Origin: Phycomyces blakesleeanus NRRL 1555(-)
Taxonomy: Eukaryota > Mucoromycota > Mucoromycetes > Mucorales > Phycomycetaceae
DNA: 64,000 nucleotides
NCBI RefSeq assembly: GCF_001638985.1
Contig: NW_017265134.1
Location: forward strand, 558,001 to 622,000
Direction of reading: 5' to 3'
Positions 23,669 through 34,881 of this stretch are shown piece after piece. A program made the position numbers and the translations under genes. Under the pieces are notes generated by a model. That model worked only from the letters and a program-made list of their open reading frames with translations, had not been told where the DNA came from and did no database searches. The stretch's first letter is position 1. Each line of letters starts with the position of its first letter.

Positions 23669-25280
23669 GGGAAAGAAATTGAATAAAGAAGAAGTCTGGA
23701 GATAATTATTATTTTATTGTATTTTAATTTTATTTTTAATTTTTAATAAATAAATAAAAAAGAAAGAAAGAAAAATTATTAATATTGATACTGATACTGA
23801 TACTGATACTGATATTATTTGCTCTTTCTCTTTCTGTCTTATGTATTATCTTATTTTGATAGTCTATTTTATTGATTGTCTTGTACTCCCCCCCCCCTCT
23901 CCCAGGAATTCTATTTCTTTTATATATATATATATACTTATTTCAATTTGTATATCTCTATATCCTACAGAGGTCTTGGTGGTATCAAAGTATACTGCAT
24001 TCCGGCAGTACCATTAATTGGCTATTTCTTCTTTTTTGGTTTTTCTCTTTTTTTCGTTCTTGGCATCACTCCTTACAAAATGTATTTATATACAAAGGAC
24101 AGAGAAGTGAAAAGAGTAAAAGAAAAGAAAAATACAGCAGAATTCAAAGAAGAAGAAAAGAAAAAAGAAAAAAAAGGGTAGCAACCCAATGATGAGAATA
24201 GTATATTCAAATCCGGTAATATAGGGAGATGTCCTTTTTTGTTGTTGTCATAGCGATAAGACAGGAAAATAGACAGGCTGACAGCCAGATAGACAGTATA
24301 TGTATATAAAAGTACATATTGTCTCCTTGCCTCTGTTTCTCTATTTCTTTATTTGTAGGGATAGTAATAGTAAATCATTAACACATAATATATGCAGATG
24401 TGTAAAATATCTAATTACTTGATTGTATCGTCTTTATCTATCTATTTATCTATCTCTGTAAAGTAAGAGCAACAAATCAAGGCTTGTCAATTATAAAATA
24501 ATAATAATAGTAATAATGATTTTTATTATTGGACCGGTTACAGGTCTAGACTATTCTATTTATTTATTTATTTATTTATTTGTTGTTTCAATTTGAGTGA
24601 ATTTCTTTCCTTTTTCAAATCAATACTCTCTCACACAAACACACATTCACACATGTCAAATAAAAAACAAAACAAGATTCTCAAGAAATAACAAAATACA
24701 GACAGGCAGGCAGAATTAAATAAAAAGGACTCGTATTAAATAAATTGTAAAACATGATTTAATCCAGTTTAAAATAAATATACATTTATATATATATACA
24801 TTTATATATATATTTGAAAAATATAATTTACAGTTCACGCGTTTGTTTGCATTTGCATTTGTGCGTGTGCGTGTGCGTGTGCGTGTGATGGTGCTATATA
24901 CAAGTGTGCATATGTTTAGTGTAGTGCGCTGTAGTTTAGTGTGTTGTGTCGTGTTGTGTAATGCTCTATGTCGGTGTACAGTTCAATTGTTTTTGTTGCT
25001 TTACTGTATCACTGTGCTGTGCTGTGTAGGTGTAGGTATGTAGAGGGTATATGTACATATGATAAGTAAATAAATAAATAAACAAATTGATCAATTGATC
25101 AATTGATCAATCAATCAATCAATCAATAAAATTGGTGATGGTGTGGTTTTCGATTTTCTTTTTTCAGTTTTTGCGTTGTTGCGTTGTTGCATTTTTGCAT
25201 TTTTTGTGTTTTTGCGTTTTTTTTCTTTCTTTTTTTTTCTTTTCTTCTTCTTCTTTTTTCTTGGCTTCTTCCAGTGGTTG
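23669..25280. other. Intergenic region between cyclin and sugar transporter genes
   Basis: About 1.6 kb. It holds ATACTG hexamers (23784-23812), a C-run (23888-23898), a possible orphan exon (23971-24181), (TTTA)n near 24555-24581, GTGCGT units near 24860-24888 and (GATCAATT)/(AATC) repeats at 25083-25128. Apart from the orphan exon nothing looks coding. Confidence 0.5.
23971..24181 (+). CDS. Possible orphan exon of a small membrane protein
   Basis: After a plausible acceptor (CCTACAG), a 70-codon frame reads GLGGIKVYCIPAVPLIGYFF, then a hydrophobic stretch FSLFFVLGITPYKMYLYTKD and a very Lys/Glu-rich tail before a stop. The phase requires an upstream exon ending with two codon bases. None with an ATG could be found between here and the divergent cyclin gene. 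The start of the frame is less AT-rich than its surroundings. It may be a real gene whose first exon I missed, or a decayed fragment. No family is recognised. Confidence 0.25.
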
Positions 25281-25673
25281 TTAAGTATGGGTCGGATGAA
25301 CAGTATCCAAATTTGGGGGTACAATCAGAGGGCGATGGTTGTTAAGAGTACTGTGTTCTTCAGTCGAGTGTTCGGATATCGGTGTCATTTGATTAAGAGG
25401 TGGTCTATATGGTCGACCCTCCGGCATGCTAATAGACACACAGCCCGAAGGTGTGCTATTCAAACGGTTGGTTGGACGACACATGTCGTCAAACTCTTGG
25501 ATCGACTGTTCGTACTTTAGGCACCTGTCTCGGTATCGCAGTTGTTCCATCCTCAATAGTGCCTCTGCTGCAGTAGTTGGATGATGAGCCCCTGGTTGCT
25601 TATCAACCAAAGCCCCACTGAATACCAGGTTAATTTCCTCCAATGGTTTTCTCTATATAACCACAAACGATGA

Positions 25674-25719
<46 letters not shown>

Positions 25720-28270
25720 ATTAAAAAATGCAATAATAACACTTCATTGATTTATTTATTTACCTTTGTCTCTGGGTAGAATCGACGGACGGCACATATG
25801 ATTATAAAACAGAACAAACCATAGAACAAGTATGCACCCCACAGAATGCTACGAAACATGAAAGGTGATATGATGGTAATTATCAGGTTGAAAAGATAAC
25901 TTGATGCAGTCGTTACACCCATTGCATTAGCACGGATCAATTGAGGGTAAATCTCTACAATAGATAAATATAGTCATTAGCATATTATCGCCATTATACT
26001 TGATGTAGTTACTATCTCTCTTATTCTCTCACAAAGCAGCGATATAGAGAGAAATCAAAAAGCTATTGTTTTATATACCTGCTGGATAGATCCATCCCAT
26101 TGATCCCCAACTCAGCGAAAATCCACTGAAGAATATGATTAGGAATACAAGGATCACATAGGTTGCTGCTTCGCTGCTCAAATATGTTGTCGAGCTGAAA
26201 TCCATTCCCTGGTACACATCGCTGCCGTGAGTAACAATCCGTTCTGCGAATCGGGCCGTAACAGCCGAGATGACTACGAGTGAAATCCCCATGACCAATG
26301 CGCCGGCTGTCATAATCAATCTTCGGTCTAGCCGATCAATGTAAAAGAAGATCGGAAGTGTGGCCAAGAAACTAACCGATCCACCCACACAATTGCCTGG
26401 TTTTGTTTTTACATTAATAAATGTTCAATTATTATTATTATTATCAGTATTTAACAATTTTAATTTTGACTTTATGAAGTGTACTATAGATTAGGTAGTA
26501 ACTTACCAATTAATGCTGTGTGTCTATATTTTATTCCTGCGGCTTCTAATACATCTGGAAGATAATATCTGTACAAATTAAGCAATCGATTAGTAAGATC
26601 AAGTATAAATAAATAAATAAATAAATAAATATTTCTTACAATAGTGCATTGATTCCGGTAAGCTGTGTAAAAGCATGGATACCGATTCCAAGAAGGGTTC
26701 GTCTTCTGTAGTTTGTGGTGCCGGTTTGAAATAATGCCGTGTATGGGTTTGTGGTGTATATCTTGTCAAATGAAACGTCTTGTACAATTCCGGTAAACTC
26801 CATTCTCGCATCCATATCACCGTCAGTTTTGTCGCGTAATTGTTCGAGTATGTATTTTGCTTCATCGTAATGTTCTCGATAAATGAGCCAGCGAGGACTT
26901 TAAAACAAAGTATATACATAACATTTAGGTTTCTGTTAGTGTATGTATCTATATATATATATATATATATATATTACCTTTCTGGTATAGCCCATAATCC
27001 GGATAACATTATTAGTGGCGGGATCAATTGAACAGCAAAAGGTATTTTCCAATTATTGTTTTCTGAAAAATAAAAGGTACCAAAGCACATCCAAAAGGCA
27101 ACACATGAACCCATTGTTGTGCCAATTTGGTATATGCATATCATTCTACCACGATTTGATGCCTTTGCTAATTCGCTTTGATCTAATAAAGAAAATTAAT
27201 TTAATAGACAAGTAATAATAATATGTATGTATGTAACTTACATAGTGGAATCAATAAGCTATAAATTCTGTAAACAATATTTATACATATATATATAAAT
27301 GCATGTCAAAATTAATAGCTATAATTTATTACTATCTCTCTCTTTATTTATTTTTAATTGATCAATTGAACCCATTCTTTTCACTCACCCCAAGGCAATT
27401 CCAGAAACACCTCTTCCCACCAAAAATACTGATAGCGTGTTTGATGCGACTTGTATTATTGAGCCTGTGATGTGTATTATACTTGCAATATAGAATATCT
27501 TTTTTCTTCCCAATCGATCGATAAAATAACCTGTAGTCTATTGATATTAGCATCATAATTAGCATTGATATGTTGTTAAAAAGGTATATAATTAATTAAA
27601 AGATAAAGAAAGAAAAAAAGAAAGTACCAATGAAGAAAATATGGCAGTAAGGTAAGCTAAACCCATAGCAGCGATACCATCAAGATCGGCAGGATTTTGG
27701 ACCCCAAATGTATTCTGGAAACTTGGCATAACAAGACACGCAGAAACTATACCGTTGTCCAGACTTGTATTGATTGATTGATTTTCATTGGTAACAAAAT
27801 AAAATAGAATATAATATATAAAAATAGAGAGGGAAATTAGTATTGAATTATATCAAATTACATTAATATTATTGACAATTAATTATTATCATGACTATAC
27901 TAATAATAACAGTGGCTTACCCATACTAAGTACGTGTACATATATATATGCATGGATACGTAAAAGTATATATATACATTGATAATAATAATAATAAAAA
28001 AACAGCAATTTGATTAAGTACTTTCTCTCTTTCTCTTGTTAGAAGCCCAAGACAATATATATATATATATAAAGAATAAGAAAAGACAAGTTGATGAGTC
28101 TTACCAGGAATCCACCAATTGACACAAAACTTTGTAAATATAATAATAATGACAACATGTCACTTGAACATTAGACATTGCAGAATGGCAATCGATAATG
28201 TATGCGTGTATTAAAAATACCTGCTAATGATGTATAGTCGTGCCTTTGGAGATACAGGTAATGTGATCAT
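25281..28270 (-). CDS. MFS sugar transporter
   Basis: Twelve exons: 28221-28270, 28105-28129, 27921-27925, 27628-27763, 27389-27537, 27242-27267, 26978-27182, 26640-26897, 26517-26578, 26079-26396, 25764-25954, 25281-25652. They encode 598 aa and all phases agree. Sugar-porter signatures occur in order: GGFLYGLDNGIVS in TM1, GYFIDRLGRKK (the D-R-x-G-R-K loop), LVGRGVSGIALG, the central SPRWL, QLTGINALLYYLP, and FYPETK after TM12. The protein imports hexoses or related polyols across the plasma membrane by proton symport; the substrate cannot be told. The hydrophilic C-terminal tail of about 120 aa is long for the family. The third exon is only 5 nt (TATGG) and supplies the Tyr-Gly of GGFLYGLDNG. 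Without it the frame fails. Confidence 0.9.
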
Positions 28271-29025
28271 AAAAGACGATACAACAATACGCACATAAAG
28301 TAGATAATAATGACAATAATATAATATATAATTAAATAGTAATTATTTAATAAAATAAAATAAAATAAATAAAGAAGTATATATTAATATTACAATAATA
28401 TGTTGAATAAGGAAAGCAACAAAATTCAAAATTGACATTGAAATTGAAATTGAATTTTTTTTTTTTAAAAAAAAATAGTCAAAAATAAATGGTATTTTAT
28501 TTTATTTGATTTATTCCATTGGAATATTTACACGTATATTGAATATATACATATTTATGTGTATGAGCTTGTTATGTAGAATGAAATGATTAAAAAGGTG
28601 AAATACTAAGGGCTAGATAATATAGGTATATATATAATAAAAATTAATTTTAACGAATGGCTTGCGTTCTTGCTCGTGTTCGTGTATTTGAATATTTGGG
28701 TATTGGGTATTAAAGCACAAAGAAAAATGTATAAATATGTAATAATAATAATAATAATAATAAAAATAAAAAAAAAAGGGAAAGACTGAGTACAAAATGT
28801 AAGGTGTGTGTGTGTGTGTGTGTGTATGTGGGGTGGCAATGTCAGATCTGAGGTCACTGCGACTGTTAAATTATGCGTTTATTGATGTCCCGCTCAATTA
28901 ACGCACACACTACGCACACATACATACACACACCCAAAAAAGAGAGAAAAAGATAAAGATAATAGAGAGAAAGGAAAAGTGAGTAAAATATGGTGGAGTT
29001 AAACAAGTACATTTTGGGATTTTAA
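28271..29025. other. Sugar transporter promoter / F-box 3' flank
   Basis: AT-rich, with a T12A9 palindrome (28455-28475), (AAT)n at 28740-28761 and (TG)n at 28804-28825. No gene was seen. Confidence 0.5.
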
Positions 29026-30441
29026 CTAGTTGAACCAATGCCAGCCTTTATTGAACAATCCATTCATCAACTGAATGATAAAAATCAAGCAATTGAACAA
29101 ATTAAAAAAAACAATACGCAATTCCAAATCCTTCTTACCTTGAGACGCAACCTGGCATCTGCAGTTACTTTGTACCGGTCAGCGATCATCCAATCAGGAA
29201 GCGGTTCGTGTGGCTCGTGTGGCTCAAGTGGCTCAAGTGGCTCAAGTGGCTCGTGTAATGATTGAGGTTGTGTTTCCCTTGTTATCACTCTTGCTCTTGT
29301 TCTTGTTCTTGCTCTTGCTCTTGCTCTTGCTCTTGCTGCCGCTGCTTGTTCTGCTGCTGATATTGCTGATAGCGCTGCTGCGGCTGACACGATTGCCGGT
29401 ACAAGTAATGATCCTCCTGCCATTAATTCCTCTTCTCTACTAGCATCTCCTGGCGTTACTCCTGGTGTTGCTCCTGTTATTACTGTATTTGTATTTATTT
29501 CTGCTGTTACTGTTGTCATTGTTGTTGTGGCTGGTTCTGCGTGTGGAAATAAGACATTTACTGTGTCCAGATAACTCCAAAACTCTTCTCCAGCCTGGGT
29601 TACCATCATGCACATGTCGTCCACGTCAACTGGCTTTTCTGCTGCCACACACAACACCAACAGACTCTCGACATTTCCACTCACAAGAGCCTCGCCCACG
29701 CACTCCTCAAACGTGCCACTGATGTTCGATTCCAAATAAAGACTCGTAACTTCGAACAGGCATCCAAAAAAGTGAGCAAATCGCACATGGACCTCCCGTG
29801 TGCTAGCCCATGCCCGGTAATCATTCGTTTTCAATAGCTCAGACACCTTTGCACATTGGGCCCGCCACAACCATGCATAGTCCCGAGGTAAGAAAGGGGC
29901 CAATGGGTATTTAGTACTACGCCTGCGGTATTTCTGTATTTTATTATTATTATTATTATTAATAAAAAAAAGAAGAATATTATCATTATAGCCTTACATA
30001 GTCATGAAGTACCCGTATAGCCGGGGTGTGCATATAAGTCCTTCGAACTTCCAGACAAAGTGAAGCATAATCCTGCTCTAATCCGACTTGGAGATCTGGA
30101 GAAAGAATCCGGCGTGTAACCAGTTTCTGTAGTGTGTCGAGAAGATCGGTGAATGTTGTCTGCCTGTTTTGCTGTTCGTGATTCTCTACGATATGACAAA
30201 TGAACTGCAGGAGCTCCATTGCTAATCCACTCCGCATTTCATGGTCCCGACGTTCATCCACACCAAGGGATTCGAATGAGCGCAGCAGAGACGCAATCGT
30301 GCAATGATAATGAAAATGTTGGTTGAGGTGGTGCTGAACAATTGGTCGAAGAGACTCTAGGGTCGAGAGTGTGTCGAGGTCATCGTACTCTAGTCTCCCA
30401 AGTACAACATCAAGAAGTTCATTTGGTAGTCGTGTAAGCAT
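29026..30441 (-). CDS. F-box-like protein of unknown target
   Basis: Two large exons (29998-30441, 29139-29933) plus a probable short last exon (29026-29070) give about 427 aa. The N-terminus LTRLPNELLDVVLGRLEYDD resembles an F-box (LP-ELL---L--L). The central region is Leu-rich helical sequence with no recognised domain. The C-terminal part has a run of alternating Arg-Ala and Arg-Thr (about residues 350-370) and an HEPLEP/LEPHEP repeat, both encoded by short tandem DNA repeats (29205-29340). The last junction uses a strong donor, AAG|GTAAGAAGG, and acceptor ATCATTCAG, adding 14 residues before the stop. Reading straight through instead extends the frame to about 29085. If the F-box is real, the protein would be an SCF adaptor. 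Confidence 0.7.
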
Positions 30442-32075
30442 AGTAAGAGTTGTTGTATTTAAAAAAATAAAATAAAATAAAAAAGATAAAGATAAAACAA
30501 AAAAAGTATAAAATATAAATATGAGAACAAGAATATATTGATAAATCTAAATATACAAAATATATGTATATATGTATTATATACGTCTTTTTAGTGAATG
30601 AATGGGTGAGTGAGTGAGTAAGCGTGTGTGTGTAAAAATGAAATGTTCAAACAACACACATATATATATATATATAAATTTGTATGAAAGGGAAACTCAT
30701 CCAGAAAAGTCACGACGGAGTTTATTACTTCTTGCTCTCTTGGGGTCATCTGACACTACACAGATACTTTAATTCAACACTAATGATTATTGGACTAATA
30801 TTTTTTATCAATTCTCTTTATATATATATATCTGAGTGAGTGGGATTTATTATTAAGTCTGTTACTGTTACTGTTGAAAACTATACGATTTTATAAAAGT
30901 AATGTATGGTAGCCAAAATATTGAGAAAGAGAGAAAGAGAGGGTTTCAATTAATGCCTTTCACAAATATTGTGCCTATAAACCAAAAGAATAGATAAATC
31001 GATTAGAATACTTTTGTAACGATTTTTAGTACCTAAAAAATAAATTAAAAGATTCTGATTCTATATGGTAGTATAAATCCGACTAAAATTATTATGTTAT
31101 TTATTCTTTACTACGATTATCACTATTGCATTAGAAGCAAGATCAAATAAATCAAATAAAATAAAGGAGGAGGTCAAGATGACGTCTATTTGGATGGTAT
31201 TTTGAGGAATAAATAAAGTAAAGCAAATTGGAGTAAATTCGATCAATAGAGTAGCCTGCCAGTATCTTGGTTCTCTTGTTGATTTTGGTAAGCTTGTAAT
31301 TATTTGACAACCATTACCACAGCCCACAATCATTCTTTATATCATTTCTCAAGCACTAAAATATAAATAAAAAAAAATGGTACTAAATAAGTCTTGTACA
31401 ATAATATCTCTTTCTCTGTAAAAGCTTAAATTAAATAACCAGGTGATTCCCGAATTTCTATAATGTAACTCTATACAGTATCCGTGTCCTGGACCGGCGG
31501 CTCTCATTATATATCTTCTTTGAAAATACAGAAATATATTCTTTATTAATGAATTGTTTCAATAATTCAGTAGCAACCATATGATATTTGGTACCATTAT
31601 TGTTTGTTTGTTTCTTTTAAATAATAATGATAATAATAAAGAGTATTATATTCTATGATCATTTCGGTCAGTAGATCGGCTGATTCCATGTTAGTCTAGA
31701 TTACGTGTGTTTAAACGGGCTAGAAAGGGCATGTAATTAATTATTATTTTTTTGCTTTGTTGTTGTTACTGTTACTACTGCTATTGATATCAATATAAAT
31801 ATTTTTTTTGCTGCTGTTGTATATTTGACATCTACAGACACACTAAATACTAAATACTAAGCATACACACGGTCTGGTTGAACATTCATCGGCTCACTCA
31901 CATATATACATAATAGATGTGTATATGATCAATTGATATCAATGTTAATGTTATTTATATTTTATTGATTCTTATTTTATGCTATTGTTCTTTGAACATC
32001 TTTATTACCATATCTTGCACTGAACAACAGTAAATAGACTGTAAAAGTATATAAAGAAAAAGCAAACAGAAAACA
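30442..32075. other. Divergent spacer, F-box-like (-) and CDF (+) genes
   Basis: About 1.6 kb between divergent starts. It is AT-rich, but a coding-like minus-strand segment lies at 30697-30755 and a GC-richer patch at 31480-31510. A complete gene could not be assembled from these. CDF promoter sequence must lie in the right part; TATA-like ATATAA sits near 32050. Confidence 0.45.
30697..30755 (-). CDS. Possible orphan terminal exon
   Basis: Behind a good acceptor (CTGTGTAG) a 59-nt frame reads SDDPKRARSNKLRRDFSG and then a stop. The composition is basic and ordered, with normal codon third positions, unlike the flanking low-complexity DNA. A minus-strand ATG at 31507 starts MRAAGPGHGY just before a possible donor (GTATAG) and could be the first exon of the same small gene. 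Intermediate exons were not resolved. No family is recognised. Confidence 0.3.
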
Positions 32076-33696
32076 ATGTCAAAAACCTTGGTAGAATCAG
32101 ACTCTGTTGAATATATTTGCGATCAATCGGCAATAATGACTCCCTGTAGACCTTGTTTGAGCCAGACTACGCTCACCGAAAAAGAATGCGCTCAGGATTA
32201 TGAAACGATTGCAGAAACCAGAGCAGTAACGACCTTTGTGTCTTGTTCTACCCAGACCCCTGCAGCCGCTACAGTTGCAGCCATCACTACATGCCCGTCT
32301 ACATCTACATCTACGTCTATGTCTGCATCTATATCTGTGTGTGGTGCTACTTTTGAGCCAAGGTTTAATACCAGAAGAGACAACCTTGAACAAGGCCAGA
32401 TCTACTGCACCCATAACCCTCCTCCAGATGACCCTCTGTTTCTTCTCTCGAGCAAGAAATCAAAAGCCGACTTGAAACGGATGAAAAAAGAAGGCATATC
32501 GAATAAGATCCGCAAGTTCTATATCAAGCAAAACAAACTTATCGATTCTATGCTTTCCCCTCATCAGTTTGAAGTGCTTGATCAAGACAGCCAACAACTC
32601 AGGGTAAATAAATAAATTTATATATATGTATGTATTTACCCACTCATTTGCTCATTTGTTATATTCTGTTTTGTTTCAACTATATGTATATGAAATAGCT
32701 CAAGATTGCTATATATGGAACAGTAGGTGCAAATGTAGTCTTGTTTTGCCTTCAATTGATTGCCGCTACTACCTCGGGATCTCTTTCCATCTTTTCAACC
32801 ATGTCGGATTCTTTTATGGATCTCCTGAGCTCAGCCGTCCTATTGTGGACATCGAGACAGGCAGCCAAGGTCAATCTACTCGAGTATCCCAATGTAAGAA
32901 TAAGCAATACAAAAGAATATATATATATATATTATGGTTGAAGTTAAGTGAATCTTTATTTTAATAGGGAAAGGCTCGTGTGGAAACAGCAGGAATCATT
33001 GTGTTTTCTTCACTAATGTCATGCCTAGCCTTGTTTTTGATTGCAAGTACAGGCTATTTGTTTATTTAATCAATCAATCAATTTCTTATACATAAACTCA
33101 CTCTGGACATCTTAACATTAGATCGAGGCTGTACAAAAACTGGCCAATCCAGGAACTCCTTCTGACTTGGGGCCTTTGGCAATCGGTTGCATTGCCACTG
33201 CACTAGGTAATAATTACATCTATCTATTTTGTTTTCTTTAATTAAACTTTGTGTGTTGTGTAAGCTATAAAATTGGTTCTCTACTGTTACTGTATATCGT
33301 TATCTCGGTACAGCTCAGCAAGAGTTCTGGCTCAAGACCATTTCAATGATCTGTTGATAAATACTTTGGGACTAACGACAGGTATTGTCGGAAGCAAATT
33401 GGCAGCCTGGGTTGATCCCGTGGGATCGATCGTAATTGCCTTGATTATTCTTAGGAGCTGGCTATCTACCCTACTAGGTACGTCAATATCTTTTTTTTTT
33501 ATCTCTTTTAGTTTATTGCGTTATTTGTTATTTGTACGTGTGGCTTGATAATCCCTTGCAGAAAAATAAAGGATATCAAGCCAATAATACTTGCTTTATA
33601 TATATATATATATATATATTTACTTTTTCTCATTCTTTTCTTATTCTTCTTTTGCTGTTTCTAATTTTCTTACCTTTTTCTGACTTTGTTCTTGTG

Positions 33697-33727
<31 letters not shown>

Positions 33728-33957
33728 TTATTAAATTCTTGGAAATGTTTTGTATTCTAGAGCATACAAGGCTTATTGTAGGTAAAAGTGCTGATCCAGA
33801 GTTCCTTCAGATAGTCACCTATATTGGTAATTGTTTTTGTTTTGTTTTGTTTTAAAGTTTATATAGCATATATTTTTTCTTGCCTAATTTTGTATATTTA
33901 CATATACGTACATATAAAAGTATATATTATTCATACATGACATTCCCACTAGTACTT

Positions 33958-33989
<32 letters not shown>

Positions 33990-34264
33990 TTACTTGTCTT
34001 TTTAAACTTTTCTCTCTTAATAATTATTTATTTATAGCGTTGACTCACCCAAGTGTGGAATTGCTGGATACCTGTCGGGCATACTACACTGGAAATAGTC
34101 TATTTGTTGAGGTCGATATTATTCTGTCACCAGATACTCCTTTGAGAAAGTCTCACGACATTGGAGAATCTCTTCAAGAAAAACTAGAGAGACTCAAGGA
34201 TGTAGAAAGAGCATTTGTACATGTAGACTATAGCAAAAAGTCTATTGAGACCGCTAAATATTAA
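32076..34264 (+). CDS. CDF cation-efflux transporter, Mn-type
   Basis: Seven exons (32076-32603, 32699-32893, 32968-33042, 33122-33206, 33265-33477, 33761-33826, 34038-34264) encode 462 aa. A 140-residue Ser/Thr-rich N-terminal extension precedes a basic segment and six membrane spans. Both metal-site motifs are DxxxD: SDSFMD in TM2 (about 213-217) and QDHFND in TM5 (about 319-323). This pattern marks the Mn-CDF subgroup (plant MTP8-11-like), unlike the HxxxD of zinc transporters. The C-terminal domain (about 365-462) has the ferredoxin-like CDF cytoplasmic fold (THPSVELLDTCRAYYTGNSL, then VDIILSPDTPL). It likely moves Mn2+ or another divalent ion out of the cytosol into vacuole or Golgi. Intron 3 appears to use a GC donor. 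Confidence 0.92.
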
Positions 34265-34881
34265 ATATTAAATAAAAGTTATATTATATTATATCCTTGA
34301 TTATTCATACGTAAAACAATCATAATCACTTTTAGCTTATTGTGACACCTCTTTGACAAGGTCGATCTAAATTTGACTTACATCACTTATGAACTCTCTT
34401 TCTTTCTTTCTTTCTTTTTGTACACAAATTCTTTTTCAAGACTAATGTCCTTTTATATAAGATATAGATACACATAAATACAGGAGAACTAAGAAAACAA
34501 AATAAAACAAAATCTAACATAAAGTATCGTTATTATCATTCTGGTATTCGGACTTGGTCGGTCTAGGGATCAGCCGTTGATCTTTCTCTATAGAAAACAA
34601 CAACAAAAAGTTCTTTTGGAGAAACCGGACTCTCTATTTTCTTGTGCTCTCTTGACGTCTTTTTTGCGTGATACACTGTGCCATTCTATTATTACGTTTT
34701 TTTTTATCATGTTGGATATTCACACAATATAAAATAACAAAAGGTCCTATAATTATTTATTTTTTTTTCAACGAAAATATAAACAACCGTTCTTCTTCTC
34801 TTCTTTATTGCTCTTCTTTACTTATTCCCTATTCCTTATCTTCTTTGTTGAACTTTTAACTTATTTTTCTTTCTGCCATTG
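34265..34881. promoter_or_regulatory. CDF 3' flank and PH-gene promoter
   Basis: Tandem-oriented spacer with CTTT repeats (34400-34417), a pyrimidine-rich stretch at 34790-34860 close to the next start, and no gene. Confidence 0.4.
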
